NCBI GenBank assembly: GCA_035308965.1
Contig: DATGFN010000052.1
Coordinates: 124,001 to 188,000, forward strand
Direction: 5' to 3'
DNA: 64,000 nucleotides
From: DASYXZ01 sp035308965
Lineage (GTDB): Bacteria; Acidobacteriota; Terriglobia; UBA7540
Shown here: piece by piece, positions 42,713 through 50,931 of the stretch
Numbering within the stretch: the first letter of the stretch is position 1
How the letters are laid out: each line of letters starts with the position of its first letter
The notes under the pieces: model-generated
Database searches by the model: none
Seen by the model: only the letters and a program-made list of their open reading frames with translations
What the model was told of the DNA's origin: nothing
Translations under genes and position numbers: made by a program

Positions 42713-43699
42713 ATGCTCTTTCTCAATCGCAGCGAAGTCGAAAGCCTGTTGAATCTTGACCAACTGATTGAATGCCTTGCGCCTGCCATGGCGTCTCTGA
42801 GCGCGGGAAATGTCTCCATGCCCGCGCGCGGCGTGGTTGAGATTCAGGAGAATCGCGGCCTCCTTGCGTCGATGCCGGTTTACGTCCCTTCATCTCAAAC
42901 GCTTTCCACCAAGCTGGTAACTGTTTATCCGGACAACGAACGCCTGGGCATCCCCTCACATCAGGCGGTAGTTTTGGTGTTTGATTCGAAAACCGGAACG
43001 CCCCTGGCGATGATGGACGGCGCGTCAATCACCGCCATTCGCACCGCGGCGGGTTCGGCGCTGGCTACGCGCCTGTTAGCGCGGCCTGAAGCGCAAGTGT
43101 TAAGCGTTCTCGGAACCGGAGTGCAGGCTCGCACCCATGCCAGGGCCATCACGCGCGTTCGGCAGATTCGCGAGGTGCGCGTTTGGGGGCGAAGTCAGCA
43201 AAAAATTGATGCCCTGGTCAAGGACCTAACTTTGGCTCCCGGAGTCCGGGTTCGCGCCGTCCCGCAGTTAAAGGAAGCGCTTGCGGGAGCAGAGATAATT
43301 TGCGCTTGCACTCACAGTGCAGAGCCAGTGGTAGTCGGAGAGTGGCTGGAGCAGGGGGCCCACGTAAATTCCGTCGGACTCAATGCGCAAGGTTGCGAAG
43401 TGGATGAAGCCGCGGTACTCAAAGCCCTGGTGGTTGTGGAGTCGCGCGACGCGGCTTTGGCGCCCGCGCCTTCGGGAGCCAATGACTTGCTTTGGCCGAT
43501 TCAAAAGGGACTTATGACGCGGGACCACATTCATGCCGAGATAGGCGAGTTGGTCTCGGGGGCGCGGCCGGGGCGCACTTCAGCCGTTCAAATTACGATT
43601 TACAAATCCGTGGGCGTTGCCGTTCAGGATGCGGTGGCTGCGCGATTGGTCCTTGATGCCGCACGCGCGCGCGGGGTTGGAAAGGATATCCAGTTGTGA
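42713..43699 (+). CDS. Ornithine cyclodeaminase / mu-crystallin family protein
   Basis: 328 residues from ATG 42713 (MLFLNRSEVESLLN); the in-frame ATG at 42689 lies in a tandem repeat and is less likely. NAD(P)-binding motif SVLGTGVQARTHARAI, preceded by GASITAIRTAAGSALATRLLA, and followed by EIICACTHSAEPVVVGEWLEQGAHVNSVG. Family members are ornithine cyclodeaminases, alanine dehydrogenases, lysine cyclodeaminases or ketimine reductases; motifs do not separate them. No amino-acid operon surrounds it. Confidence 0.87.
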   Translation: MLFLNRSEVESLLNLDQLIECLAPAMASLSAGNVSMPARGVVEIQENRGLLASMPVYVPSSQTLSTKLVTVYPDNERLGIPSHQAVVLVFDSKTGTPLAMMDGASITAIRTAAGSALATRLLARPEAQVLSVLGTGVQARTHARAITRVRQIREVRVWGRSQQKIDALVKDLTLAPGVRVRAVPQLKEALAGAEIICACTHSAEPVVVGEWLEQGAHVNSVGLNAQGCEVDEAAVLKALVVVESRDAALAPAPSGANDLLWPIQKGLMTRDHIHAEIGELVSGARPGRTSAVQITIYKSVGVAVQDAVAARLVLDAARARGVGKDIQL

Positions 43700-43730
43700 C
43701 CAATCCTGAAAGGAATCCTTCTTCGTAACC

Positions 43731-44495
43731 ATGAAAACCAAAGAGGCCATGACGCTCGATCGCGTTCTTTCCCGGATGGGAGTGACCTCGCGATCTTCGG
43801 CGAAGGAAGCAATTCTTGCCGGGCGTTTGAAGGTGAACGGGCGGGTTGTCCGCGATCCGGAATGTTGGGTGCGGCCGGGCCGCGACTTTATTCAGTTTGA
43901 TGGCAATGCGGTGAAGCGCGTTCGCAAGATTTACCTTCTTTTTTACAAACCCAAGGGTGTGATTACAAGCCACGGCGATCCATCAGGCCGCAAAACCGTT
44001 TACGACATTTTGAAAAATGGAAACAACCCCACCGCGCCGAATGAAGATTTCTGCTGGGTCGCTCCCGTCGGGCGGCTGGATAAGGACACTTCCGGCTTGC
44101 TCCTGATGACCAATGACACCGAGTTCGCCGACTTTGTCACCAGCCCTGAATCTCAAGTGACCAAGACCTACCTTGTAAAAACCAGTGGACTCCTGAGTGA
44201 TGAGATTATTGCCAGGCTTGAAGACGGCGTGGAAATGAAACGTGGCGACCAGGCGCGCCCGATAAGCGTCCGACGAACCGAAGACCGGGGAAAATACACC
44301 TGGCTCGAAATCGTGCTGACCGAAGGCAAAAACCGCGAAGTCCGGCGCATGATCGAGGCGGTGGGATTTAAAGTGCTCAAGCTGGTGCGAACGCAAATCG
44401 GGTCGCTGACATTGGAAGGTTTGGAAGTGGGGAAGTGGAGGGGGTTGACTTCACGCGAGCTTGTGGCGATTAGGTCGTCGAAAGGGAATGCGTAA
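43731..44495 (+). CDS. Pseudouridine synthase, RsuA/RluB family
   Basis: 254 residues. An N-terminal S4 RNA-binding domain (LDRVLSRMGVTSRSSAKEAILAGRLKVNG) precedes the catalytic domain with the nucleophile motif VGRLDKDTSGLLLMTND, where the first Asp attacks uridine. TEGKNREVRRMIEAVGFKVLKLVRTQIG ends the domain. Members modify a single uridine in 16S or 23S rRNA; RluB and RluE are the closest in layout, but the target cannot be fixed by reading. It lies 31 nt after the cyclodeaminase-like gene, probably in one transcript. Confidence 0.9.
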   Translation: MKTKEAMTLDRVLSRMGVTSRSSAKEAILAGRLKVNGRVVRDPECWVRPGRDFIQFDGNAVKRVRKIYLLFYKPKGVITSHGDPSGRKTVYDILKNGNNPTAPNEDFCWVAPVGRLDKDTSGLLLMTNDTEFADFVTSPESQVTKTYLVKTSGLLSDEIIARLEDGVEMKRGDQARPISVRRTEDRGKYTWLEIVLTEGKNREVRRMIEAVGFKVLKLVRTQIGSLTLEGLEVGKWRGLTSRELVAIRSSKGNA

Positions 44496-44541
44496 TAGCC
44501 AAGAGTCCACTGAGATGCGTCCTGAAAGAAACATGGCTTGC

Positions 44542-44901
44542 TCACCCAGGGTGCCGCCCCAGGAAAATCACCGCATATTGAGGCAAATCTTCTGCGTGGC
44601 GTGATGCGAGTCGGGCGAGCAGTTTGGCGAGAATTGTTGGATCGTCGGCGCGAATGGAATGAGGCACGATGATGACGCCCGAGTGCTTGTGGCCTTGGTT
44701 GAAAAACTCCATCGTAAGGGCGATGAAATCGTTGCGATTACGCGTCACAAGCGCGGCTCCTATCCGGGATGCGTAAACTAGCTGCTCCTCATCGTCGGCC
44801 CCGCGATTTCCGGCTGCTTGGGTACTGGCGGCCTCGTACCCCAGCCTTTTGAGGATCTCAGCGACTTTGGGATTAATGTCCTCATCCAGGTAAAACCTCA
44901 C
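44542..44901 (-). CDS. DUF5615 PIN-like protein, putative toxin
   Basis: 119 residues. The opening RFYLDEDINPKVAEILKRLGYEA supplies the acidic pair, ADDEEQLVYASRIGAALVTRNRNDF gives the next acids, in the order seen in PIN-like Mut7-C/DUF5615 proteins. These are predicted RNases and usually pair with DUF433 antitoxins, as here. The ATG overlaps the stop of the upstream gene by four bases (ATGA, 44898-44901). Enzyme activity is inferred from fold and pairing. Confidence 0.85.
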   Translation of the reverse strand: MRFYLDEDINPKVAEILKRLGYEAASTQAAGNRGADDEEQLVYASRIGAALVTRNRNDFIALTMEFFNQGHKHSGVIIVPHSIRADDPTILAKLLARLASRHAEDLPQYAVIFLGRHPG

Positions 44902-45317
44902 CGGATCTCACCTGCCGCGACGGGGTGCTGAGCGCGAAGTTTTGCGGGAGTCCACGAGGAATTGGCGCGAATGCGCCGGTCTATTTCGGCTCTAAAACTA
45001 CGATAGTAATTCAGTGCGGCAAGTAATTGAGCTTCGGTCAACTGCGGATAAGCTTTTTGCAGCCGCTCAAATCTGTGCCCAATGCTCTTGTGGTTGGCGA
45101 TGATTTCCCAGACATCAATCCCGGTCCCTGCGATACGCGCGCGGCGCCCAGTGGGGCCGTGGCCAAAGACAATACCCGGGTAACGGCGCATCCGCGTTGC
45201 CTCATCGAGCAAATCGTTGGCCACGGTCGAGAAATCCTCATTGCGTTCCTCCGCGATCTTCTGCATGGCTCGAAGTGTTTCCTTTCGGATTCGCAGACTT
45301 TTTTGAATGGTCGGCAT
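44898..45317 (-). CDS. DUF433-domain protein, putative antitoxin
   Basis: 139 residues. The N-terminal 45 residues (QKSLRIRKETLRAMQKIAEERNEDFSTVANDLLDEA) look like a ribbon-helix-helix DNA-binding unit, and the C-terminal part (PTGRRARIAGTGIDVWEIIANHKSIGHRFERLQKAYPQLTEAQLLAALNYY) is DUF433, with a helix-turn-helix-like fold. This suits an autoregulating antitoxin for the overlapping DUF5615 gene. The ATG has no Shine-Dalgarno and lies 12 nt from a good -10 box. Confidence 0.85.
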   Translation of the reverse strand: MPTIQKSLRIRKETLRAMQKIAEERNEDFSTVANDLLDEATRMRRYPGIVFGHGPTGRRARIAGTGIDVWEIIANHKSIGHRFERLQKAYPQLTEAQLLAALNYYRSFRAEIDRRIRANSSWTPAKLRAQHPVAAGEIR

Positions 45318-45329
45318 GGCTCAGCCTAT

Positions 45330-45358
45330 ATCCTACAATGTATCCCAACGTATGACAA
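45330..45358 (-). promoter_or_regulatory. Promoter of the DUF433-DUF5615 operon with a partial dyad
   Basis: On the minus strand TTGTCA (45358-45353) and TAGGAT (45335-45330) are 17 bp apart. Initiation would fall about five bases before the ATG. The spacer holds an imperfect inverted repeat (TACGTTG...CATTGTA) that could be the antitoxin operator. Confidence 0.5.
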
Positions 45359-45461
45359 TCGATTTGAAGTCGAAGAAGTCAAGAAGATGCCAAGCGGGGA
45401 ATACGAAATGACCGTATCGCGCTCGGATGTTTGGGGTTTGTCAACAGCCCACGCTTTGATC

Positions 45462-46124
45462 TCACGGATTTGCTGGCCTCTTCGGCGGCAAGAATTCGTC
45501 CAATGCGACAGGTAATTTGAATAGCAGCATATCGTTTGCAAGCTGGCCAATCGACTCAAACTTGATTGCTTCAATTCCGAGCGCGCGCGCTGCCATTACA
45601 TTCACCTCAATGTCGTCTATGAACAAAGCCTCTTTGGGAAGGACGGTGATGGCTTCAAGGCAGGCTTGATAGATTTTTGCATCCGGCTTAACCACGCCCA
45701 GTTCGCCGGAAAAGACTTTCACATCGAAGTGATTCAACCATTCAGCGCTCGAGCGCAAATATCTTGAGAAATCGCGCGGCATGTTGGAAAGGATCGAAGT
45801 TTTAATTCCGCCCGACTGAAGCTTGCGCACCCACTCGAGCAAGACGGGCCGGGGATGAATCCAGAGGGCAAAATCAGCTTTCATCAGCTTGTCGATTTGC
45901 GAGTCGGAAAATTGCTTTTCATTTGATGCCGCGATTTTCTTCCAATAGGAAGTCCCGTCAAGCGTCCCCCGGTCATAATCAAGCCGGTAACGCCAAAGCG
46001 AATCAATAAAGGAGGCCGATGGGATCCCGGAGAGGCGGGCCATTTCCTCAAACGCGGAAGCCGGAGGCATGGGGCACAGGACATTTCCATAATCAAAGAT
46101 TACCGCTCGAATATTTTTGGCCAT
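45462..46124 (-). CDS. HAD-superfamily hydrolase
   Basis: 220 residues. Motif I is VIFDYGNVLCPMP, motif II SILSNMPRDF, motif III VKPDAKIYQACLE with the lysine, and motif IV LFIDDIEVNVMAARALG. The second acid of motif I (normally DxD) is Gly, as in the YihX / epoxide-hydrolase N-domain group, many of which are still phosphatases. The cap is helical (subclass I). The substrate is unknown; sugar phosphates or flavin nucleotides are typical for relatives. It lies 66 nt after ftsY, possibly co-transcribed. Confidence 0.87.
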   Translation of the reverse strand: MAKNIRAVIFDYGNVLCPMPPASAFEEMARLSGIPSASFIDSLWRYRLDYDRGTLDGTSYWKKIAASNEKQFSDSQIDKLMKADFALWIHPRPVLLEWVRKLQSGGIKTSILSNMPRDFSRYLRSSAEWLNHFDVKVFSGELGVVKPDAKIYQACLEAITVLPKEALFIDDIEVNVMAARALGIEAIKFESIGQLANDMLLFKLPVALDEFLPPKRPANP

Positions 46125-46190
46125 AGGTTTCGGTTTTTTTGAGCCGCGTCAAGTCGAGTAAACGGCTGGGTGGGAGTTGAAGAATCGCTC

Positions 46191-47171
46191 CTACGCTTCA
46201 AAAAGTGACGCAACGAATTCCCTGGGATTAAAGGGAAGCAGATCGTCAATCTTTTCGCCGACGCCCACAAACTGAATGGGCAGGCCCAGCTCGCGGGCAA
46301 TAGCCACCACCACGCCGCCCTTCGCCGTCCCGTCAAGCTTGGTCAGAATGATGCCCGTAGTTCCGGCATGTTCCGTGAATTGGCGCGCCTGCTGGAGGCC
46401 GTTCTGGCCTGTCGTCCCGTCAATCACCAGAAGGACCTGGTGCGGCGCGTTGGCCACTTCGCGCCCGGCGATTCGGCACATCTTTTCGAGCTCGGTCATC
46501 AAGTTGAATTTTGTGTGCAGCCTTCCGGCGGTATCCACAATCACCGGGTTTTGGTGGCGGGTTTTGGCGGCGGCCAGGGCATCAAAAATTACCGCAGAAG
46601 GATCCGCGCCCGGCATTTGCTTCACAATTTCGATGCCCAGCCGTCCCGCCCAAATTTCGAGTTGTTCGTTGGCGGCGGCGCGGAAAGTGTCAGCCGCGCA
46701 CAGTAAGGGTTTCCGCCCTTGCTGAAGGTAATAGTTGGCGAGCTTGGCGATCGACGTAGTCTTGCCGACACCATTCACGCCGACTACGAAAATAACCTCC
46801 GGCAGTCCCGCCGGGGGCTGGGTGGGCGTCCGGGCGCGTCCGGAAGCGCCCAGGGAGTCGGCTGGATTCTCAAGGATCCTCAATATCTCCTGCTCAATCG
46901 CGGGGCGCAGTTGTTTGGTGGTTTGGAGGGTACGGCGATTCATCTGCTCCTGCAAATGGGCAAGAATTTCCTTGGTGGTGTTCACGCCGAGGTCGGCGAC
47001 GATGAGCGTGGCCTCAAGGTCATCGAGAACCGAGCGGTCAATGGTTTCTTTTCCCTCGACGATTTCTTCGATTCGTCCCACCAGTTGCGCTTTGGTGGAT
47101 GCAACGGCTTTCTTCAAGCGGTCGAAGAGGCCTGGCTTATTGTCCGCGGGTCCAAAAAGTGTTTGTACCAT
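46191..47171 (-). CDS. ftsY: Signal recognition particle receptor FtsY
   Basis: 326 residues from ATG 47171. The helical N domain (LFDRLKKAVASTKAQLVGRIEEIV) precedes the SRP GTPase G domain: G1 VGVNGVGKTTSIAKLANYY, DTFRAAANEQLEIWA, G3 VDTAGRLHTKFNLM, G4 TKLDGTAKGG, and the closing GVGEKIDDLLPFNPREFVASLF. FtsY docks ribosome-SRP complexes on the translocon. The acidic A domain of E. coli FtsY is absent, as in most other phyla. In-frame codons upstream to 47231 lack conservation. Confidence 0.96.
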   Translation of the reverse strand: MVQTLFGPADNKPGLFDRLKKAVASTKAQLVGRIEEIVEGKETIDRSVLDDLEATLIVADLGVNTTKEILAHLQEQMNRRTLQTTKQLRPAIEQEILRILENPADSLGASGRARTPTQPPAGLPEVIFVVGVNGVGKTTSIAKLANYYLQQGRKPLLCAADTFRAAANEQLEIWAGRLGIEIVKQMPGADPSAVIFDALAAAKTRHQNPVIVDTAGRLHTKFNLMTELEKMCRIAGREVANAPHQVLLVIDGTTGQNGLQQARQFTEHAGTTGIILTKLDGTAKGGVVVAIARELGLPIQFVGVGEKIDDLLPFNPREFVASLFEA

Positions 47172-47253
47172 CGCTAAGGATTCTATCCTGAACCGTCGAC
47201 GCGCGGGAGTGAAATCGAAGGGGAGAGGCAAAAGGGAACCGGGCGGCGCCGAC

Positions 47254-49050
47254 TTAACTCGAGGGTGCGACCGGCGTCACCGCATCGGGGATGGTGATGA
47301 AGCTGCTTCGGCGCGCCTCCGCCTTGCGCAGTTCGCCCTTCTCGTAGGCCGAGTGCATGGCATCCACAACGATGGGATCGTATTTCGTGCCCGCCAGCTT
47401 GCGCAAGATTTGCAGTGCCTGGGGAAAGTCCTTGCCGGCCTGGTAGGGCCGGTCGGTGGTGATGGCGTCGAAGGTATCGGCCACCGACATGATTCGCACC
47501 ATGAGCGGAATTTCGTCACCCGTGATCCCATCGGGATAACCCTTGCCGTTTAACGCCTCGTGGTGCCAGCGAATCCCGGGCAACATTTCGTGGAGCTGAT
47601 TAACCTGCCGGACAATTTCATACCCCATGATGGTGTGGCGCTTCATGATTTCAAATTCATCATTGGTCAGCACGCCAGGCTTCTTGAGAACTTTGTCGTC
47701 CACTCCTATCTTGCCCACGTCATGAAGCGTTGCCGAAATGCGAATCTTATCGATCTCATCGTCGGGCAAGCCCATTTCCCGAGCCAGAATAACCGAATAG
47801 TTCGAAACCCGGCCCGAATGCCCTTTCGTATAAGGGTCTTTGGCGTCGACCGCGGCCGCAATCATTTGAATCGATTCCATAAAAAGATTTCGATTTTGTT
47901 CTGAGGCCCGAGTGAGGTCTCCGATGTAGTGTTGGATATCCTCAGCCATTAGATTGATATTGCCCGCCAGTTCGCCGATTTCTTCGGTGCGGCTCCGAAC
48001 ATCGGCGCGTTGGGTGTAATCGCGCTTAGCGATAGCCCGGGCAGTGTGGCTCAGTTTGTCGATGGGACTGGTGATCCATTTCGCTGAAGCAATGCCAACA
48101 CCCAGGCTGAGGAAGATCACCAGAATTCCCCACTCAATTGTTTCCTTGCGCATTTCAGCGGCGGCAGAATAGGCGTCACTCACTTTTTTCTGCACAATCA
48201 CGCCCCAGCCGGCATTTTGAATGGGGGAATATGTCCCGAGCATGGGGATGGTTTGTTTGCCGTCAATCAGGTCAAAGGCGGATGTTTCAGTGGCGCGCGC
48301 TTCACCCCGCCATGCCAGGAATTTCTGGACGATGGGAATGGCCACCATATCCATCCCCGCATTCTTGCCATCGACGTTGGAAGCGACCAGGCGGCCGGAA
48401 TTATCCACGATATAGGCGTCGAGGCCCGCCCCCATCTTTCGAGTTTCCTGAAGACGTTTACTTATGGGAGCGAGCGTGACGACGGCCCCCACCATCCCCA
48501 GGAATTTTCCGTTGCCCTGAAGGGGTCGAGCAATCAACAACACCGCTTCGTTTCCGCCCGAGCGCATGATGGTGATGGGGTTGCTTTGATACTTGGCGCC
48601 CTGATGGGCGGCCAGGAAGGCCGCTTCGAGTGATTTTCGCAGGAAGGTATCCCCGGCGGCATCATATTCGCCCGCTCGCGCCCCTCTGGCCTCATCGTTT
48701 AACACGGTGGCGAAAATGACGGTGGATTGTTCACTCACAAATCGCTGGAGCGCCGAAAGCAGGCGGGGATCCTGGTCATACTTGGCGGCAGGGATCTGCG
48801 CGGCCAATGGGCCCACCGAATCAAAAAACTCCGCCAGATGCTGATTTACATTGTCCATGTAAAGGGAGATTTCAAGGGCCAGCGACTGCGAGGTGATGGT
48901 TTGCAGGACCTGCTCTTGCGTCTTCAAAGTCTCTTGATTCGTTGAAATCATCATCGTGCCATAAAACCAGAGGGGGAGCACGCTGATGCCAATCAGGATC
49001 AGAAGCAGCAGATAAAGGATCCTAAGCCGCCAAGGGTGGCCTTTTTTCAT
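47254..49050 (-). CDS. Membrane sensor with extracytoplasmic domain, HAMP and HD-GYP phosphodiesterase
   Basis: 598 residues from ATG 49050. Two transmembrane helices (about 10-32, YLLLLILIGISVLPLWFYG, and near 320, GILVIFLSLGVGIASAKWI) flank a Cache-like sensory domain. HAMP follows (SPIDKLSHTARAIAKRDYTQRADVRSRTEEIGELAGNINLM). The C-terminal HD-GYP domain has His443-Asp444 in LHDVGKIGVDD and Gly504-Tyr-Pro506 in LNGKGYPDG, both intact. It should hydrolyse cyclic di-GMP in response to a periplasmic ligand. No diguanylate cyclase is in the window. Confidence 0.92.
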   Translation of the reverse strand: MKKGHPWRLRILYLLLLILIGISVLPLWFYGTMMISTNQETLKTQEQVLQTITSQSLALEISLYMDNVNQHLAEFFDSVGPLAAQIPAAKYDQDPRLLSALQRFVSEQSTVIFATVLNDEARGARAGEYDAAGDTFLRKSLEAAFLAAHQGAKYQSNPITIMRSGGNEAVLLIARPLQGNGKFLGMVGAVVTLAPISKRLQETRKMGAGLDAYIVDNSGRLVASNVDGKNAGMDMVAIPIVQKFLAWRGEARATETSAFDLIDGKQTIPMLGTYSPIQNAGWGVIVQKKVSDAYSAAAEMRKETIEWGILVIFLSLGVGIASAKWITSPIDKLSHTARAIAKRDYTQRADVRSRTEEIGELAGNINLMAEDIQHYIGDLTRASEQNRNLFMESIQMIAAAVDAKDPYTKGHSGRVSNYSVILAREMGLPDDEIDKIRISATLHDVGKIGVDDKVLKKPGVLTNDEFEIMKRHTIMGYEIVRQVNQLHEMLPGIRWHHEALNGKGYPDGITGDEIPLMVRIMSVADTFDAITTDRPYQAGKDFPQALQILRKLAGTKYDPIVVDAMHSAYEKGELRKAEARRSSFITIPDAVTPVAPSS

Positions 49051-49116
49051 GGAGACCTTTGCCAATCGAATCTTAGGCAAAAGCAGGTTAGAAATCAAGA
49101 GTTCGAAGCTCTCGGG

Positions 49117-49197
49117 AGTGGGTCAGTTAGTTGTAGCGGCGAGTTTACCTCGCCACGTGGCGGCGTAAAGCCGCCTCTACGTCAAAATGACCCACTG
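49117..49197. repeat. Palindromic repeat, GTAGCGGCGAG family, intergenic copy
   Basis: Outer ends AGTGGGTCAGTT and AAAATGACCCACT are inverted. The core 49133-49182 has two hairpins: GGCGAGTTTACCTCGCC and GGCGGCGTAAAGCCGCC. It is the closest relative of the copy inside ftcD. Confidence 0.7.
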
Positions 49198-49344
49198 CCA
49201 AACTCTGGGGACGGAATCATCGGGCTCTTTACAGAAGGGAATGAAACCTCAGCCCGCCTTTTCTCCATCAAACTTCCATTCCTTTTTGTTCAATGCTACG
49301 GACTATATCCAGGAGTGAATAGAGCGTCACAACCGAGCACCCGC

Positions 49345-49545
49345 TTATGATGGCAATTCAGAATGAGTCTGCGGGTTATCGGGATCATCTTCAAAGGGGA
49401 GCATTGTTTCCATATCGCCTTCGGTGTGCGGTTGAGTCTTCTCCAATTTCCGGGCGGCGCGCTTCTCCGCCTTTTGCCTTTGCTTTTCCAGCCGCTTAAC
49501 TTCTTTTTGTCGTTTCTGAAACGTGGCTCTCTGTCTGCCTGCCAT
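49345..49545 (-). CDS. Small basic protein, conserved hypothetical
   Basis: 66 residues. The N-terminal half is a very basic helix (RATFQKRQKEVKRLEKQRQKAEKRAARKLEK); the C-terminal half is acidic and Pro/Asp-rich (MLPFEDDPDNPQ). GGAGCCTCC precedes the ATG. Short proteins with the opening MAGRQRATFQKRQKE recur, to my knowledge, in many bacteria. The composition suggests nucleic-acid or ribosome binding. It lies 95 nt after the RRM gene on the same strand, which fits an RNA-related role. Confidence 0.7.
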   Translation of the reverse strand: MAGRQRATFQKRQKEVKRLEKQRQKAEKRAARKLEKTQPHTEGDMETMLPFEDDPDNPQTHSELPS

Positions 49546-49640
49546 GGAGGCTCCTTTCTTGAATGGATTGGAAAAGGCCGGGACCGAATCGGCGTTTGCC
49601 TGCTATGGCATTGATTTTTCGCCCGGCCGCGGGGACGACC

Positions 49641-50009
49641 TTACCAGCGGGGTTCGCGGGGCTGCCGAGCGGAACCTCGATAATCATCCTGGTTCCCCCT
49701 GCGCTTGCCACCATGACCTCCGCCGCCACCGGGACGGTACCCGCCCCCCCCACCAGTGCGTTCCGGTTTGGGCCGTGCTTCATTTACCGTCAGGGCGCGT
49801 CCCTCAAAATCTTTCCCGTTGAGGGCTGCGATGGCTTTGGCTGCGTCCTCGTCCTGGGTCATCTCGACAAAGCCAAACCCGCGCGGTTTTCCAGTGTCGC
49901 GGTCAGTCATGATTTTTACTTGTTGGACTTCCCCGAATTGCGCGAAAAGGGTTCGAAGCGCATCTTCCGTTGAGCTGAAGGGCAGATTTCCCACAAAAAG
50001 ATTCTTCAT
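49641..50009 (-). CDS. RRM-type RNA-binding protein (cold-inducible type)
   Basis: 122 residues. One RNA recognition motif with RNP2 LFVGNL (4-9) and RNP1 RGFGFVEM (43-50), in which the aromatic residues stack on RNA. The C-terminal 40 residues are Gly/Arg-rich (ERTGGGGGYRPGGGGG). This matches the Rbp/glycine-rich RNA-binding proteins of cyanobacteria and other bacteria, which act as RNA chaperones, often under cold stress. AAGGAGACGG precedes the ATG. The leader has a GTGCCGG-CGA-CCGGCAC hairpin at 50058-50074. Confidence 0.92.
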   Translation of the reverse strand: MKNLFVGNLPFSSTEDALRTLFAQFGEVQQVKIMTDRDTGKPRGFGFVEMTQDEDAAKAIAALNGKDFEGRALTVNEARPKPERTGGGGGYRPGGGGGHGGKRRGNQDDYRGSARQPREPRW

Positions 50010-50444
50010 TCCGTCTCCTTATTAACTCCTGGTGACTGCATCATCCACTTTGGGTTCGGTGCCGGCGACCGGCACTCGTTTGCGGACCCACGTCCGTGCG
50101 GTCAATCTGCTGCGCCTCAAAAAGGCTTTACAGTCACAACTGAATGCACATTCGAATTCCAGCGCCCGCTTTTCGTGTTCCGGATTGTCTCACACTTCAG
50201 ACTGGATTTGGGAAGAATAAATTTTGTGCCCGCCCAACAGGCGGGAAGCAAAAATGGGTCAGTTTGTCGTGGCGGCGGCCGGAGTTTACCCCGCCTGGGC
50301 GGGTTAGCTCCGACCGCCGCTACCAGAGGATCAAACTGAACCACTATCCGGGAGGCAGGCGGGTTCTTATCCGAGGGTGGATATGCTACTCTAATAGCAG
50401 GCATCACATGCGCCGGATCCTGCGCAGTGCCGGGGAGAGTGAAA
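50010..50444. other. 435-nt divergent intergenic region
   Basis: It separates the RRM gene from the bacilliredoxin gene and holds two hairpins (50058-50074; CCCGCC-CAACA-GGCGGG at 50229-50245) and the repeat at 50253-50345. No other coding or RNA feature is recognisable. Confidence 0.5.
50253..50345. repeat. Palindromic repeat, GTAGCGGCGAG family, divergent intergenic copy
   Basis: It starts ATGGGTCAGTTTG and ends with CAAACTGAACCACT, matching the outer ends of the copies at 18079 and 49117. The core (GTGGCGGCGGCCGGAGTTTA to CCGACCGCCGCTACC) is inverted relative to the 49133 copy and has drifted. Confidence 0.6.
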
Positions 50445-50885
50445 ATGTATCCTGAAGAAATGGTTCGGCCCATGAGGGAGGAGCTAACGCGGCTCGGATT
50501 TAAGGAAATGAGAACCTCCAAGGACGTAGAAGCCCTGCTTTCGAGCGCGAAAGGTACGGCGCTGGTGGTGGTCAATTCCATTTGCGGGTGTGCCGCCGGA
50601 AAAGCGAGGCCGGGAGTTGCCTTGGCGCTTTCCCACCATCAGAGGCCGGAACTTCTGGCCACCGTGTTCGCTGGACAGGACCGGGAGGCCACCGCCCAGG
50701 CGCGCGCCCACTTTACAGGGTATGAACCGTCTTCGCCCTCCATCGCTCTTCTTCGCGACGGCCAACTGGTATTCATGCTCGAGCGGCGGCAAATCGAGGG
50801 CAGAATGGCGGAGGAAATCGCGTCCGACCTGAAAGGTGCATTTGACCGCTTTTGCGCCCCAACGGTTTCCAAAGCTGGAGCATGA
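50445..50885 (+). CDS. Bacilliredoxin, BrxA/BrxB (YphP/YqiW) family
   Basis: 146 residues from ATG 50445, with GGGGAGAG upstream. It opens MYPEEMVRPMREELTRLGF as in the family; the redox motif C47-G-C49 lies in VVNSICGCAAGKARPG. The C-terminal part (FTGYEPSSPSIALLRDGQLVFMLERRQIEGR) is typical. Bacilliredoxins remove bacillithiol from protein thiols. In Acidobacteriota, low-molecular-weight thiols of this type are plausible but unproven here. It stands alone. Confidence 0.92.
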   Translation: MYPEEMVRPMREELTRLGFKEMRTSKDVEALLSSAKGTALVVVNSICGCAAGKARPGVALALSHHQRPELLATVFAGQDREATAQARAHFTGYEPSSPSIALLRDGQLVFMLERRQIEGRMAEEIASDLKGAFDRFCAPTVSKAGA

Positions 50886-50931
50886 ATCGAGCTGAATCCT
50901 CTATAAGAATTAGTTGATCTAATTCGAGCTA

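Noticed and set aside
45027..45515. 162-codon plus-strand frame
   Set aside because: It runs antisense across the DUF433 gene and its promoter; the DUF433 product is clearly recognisable.
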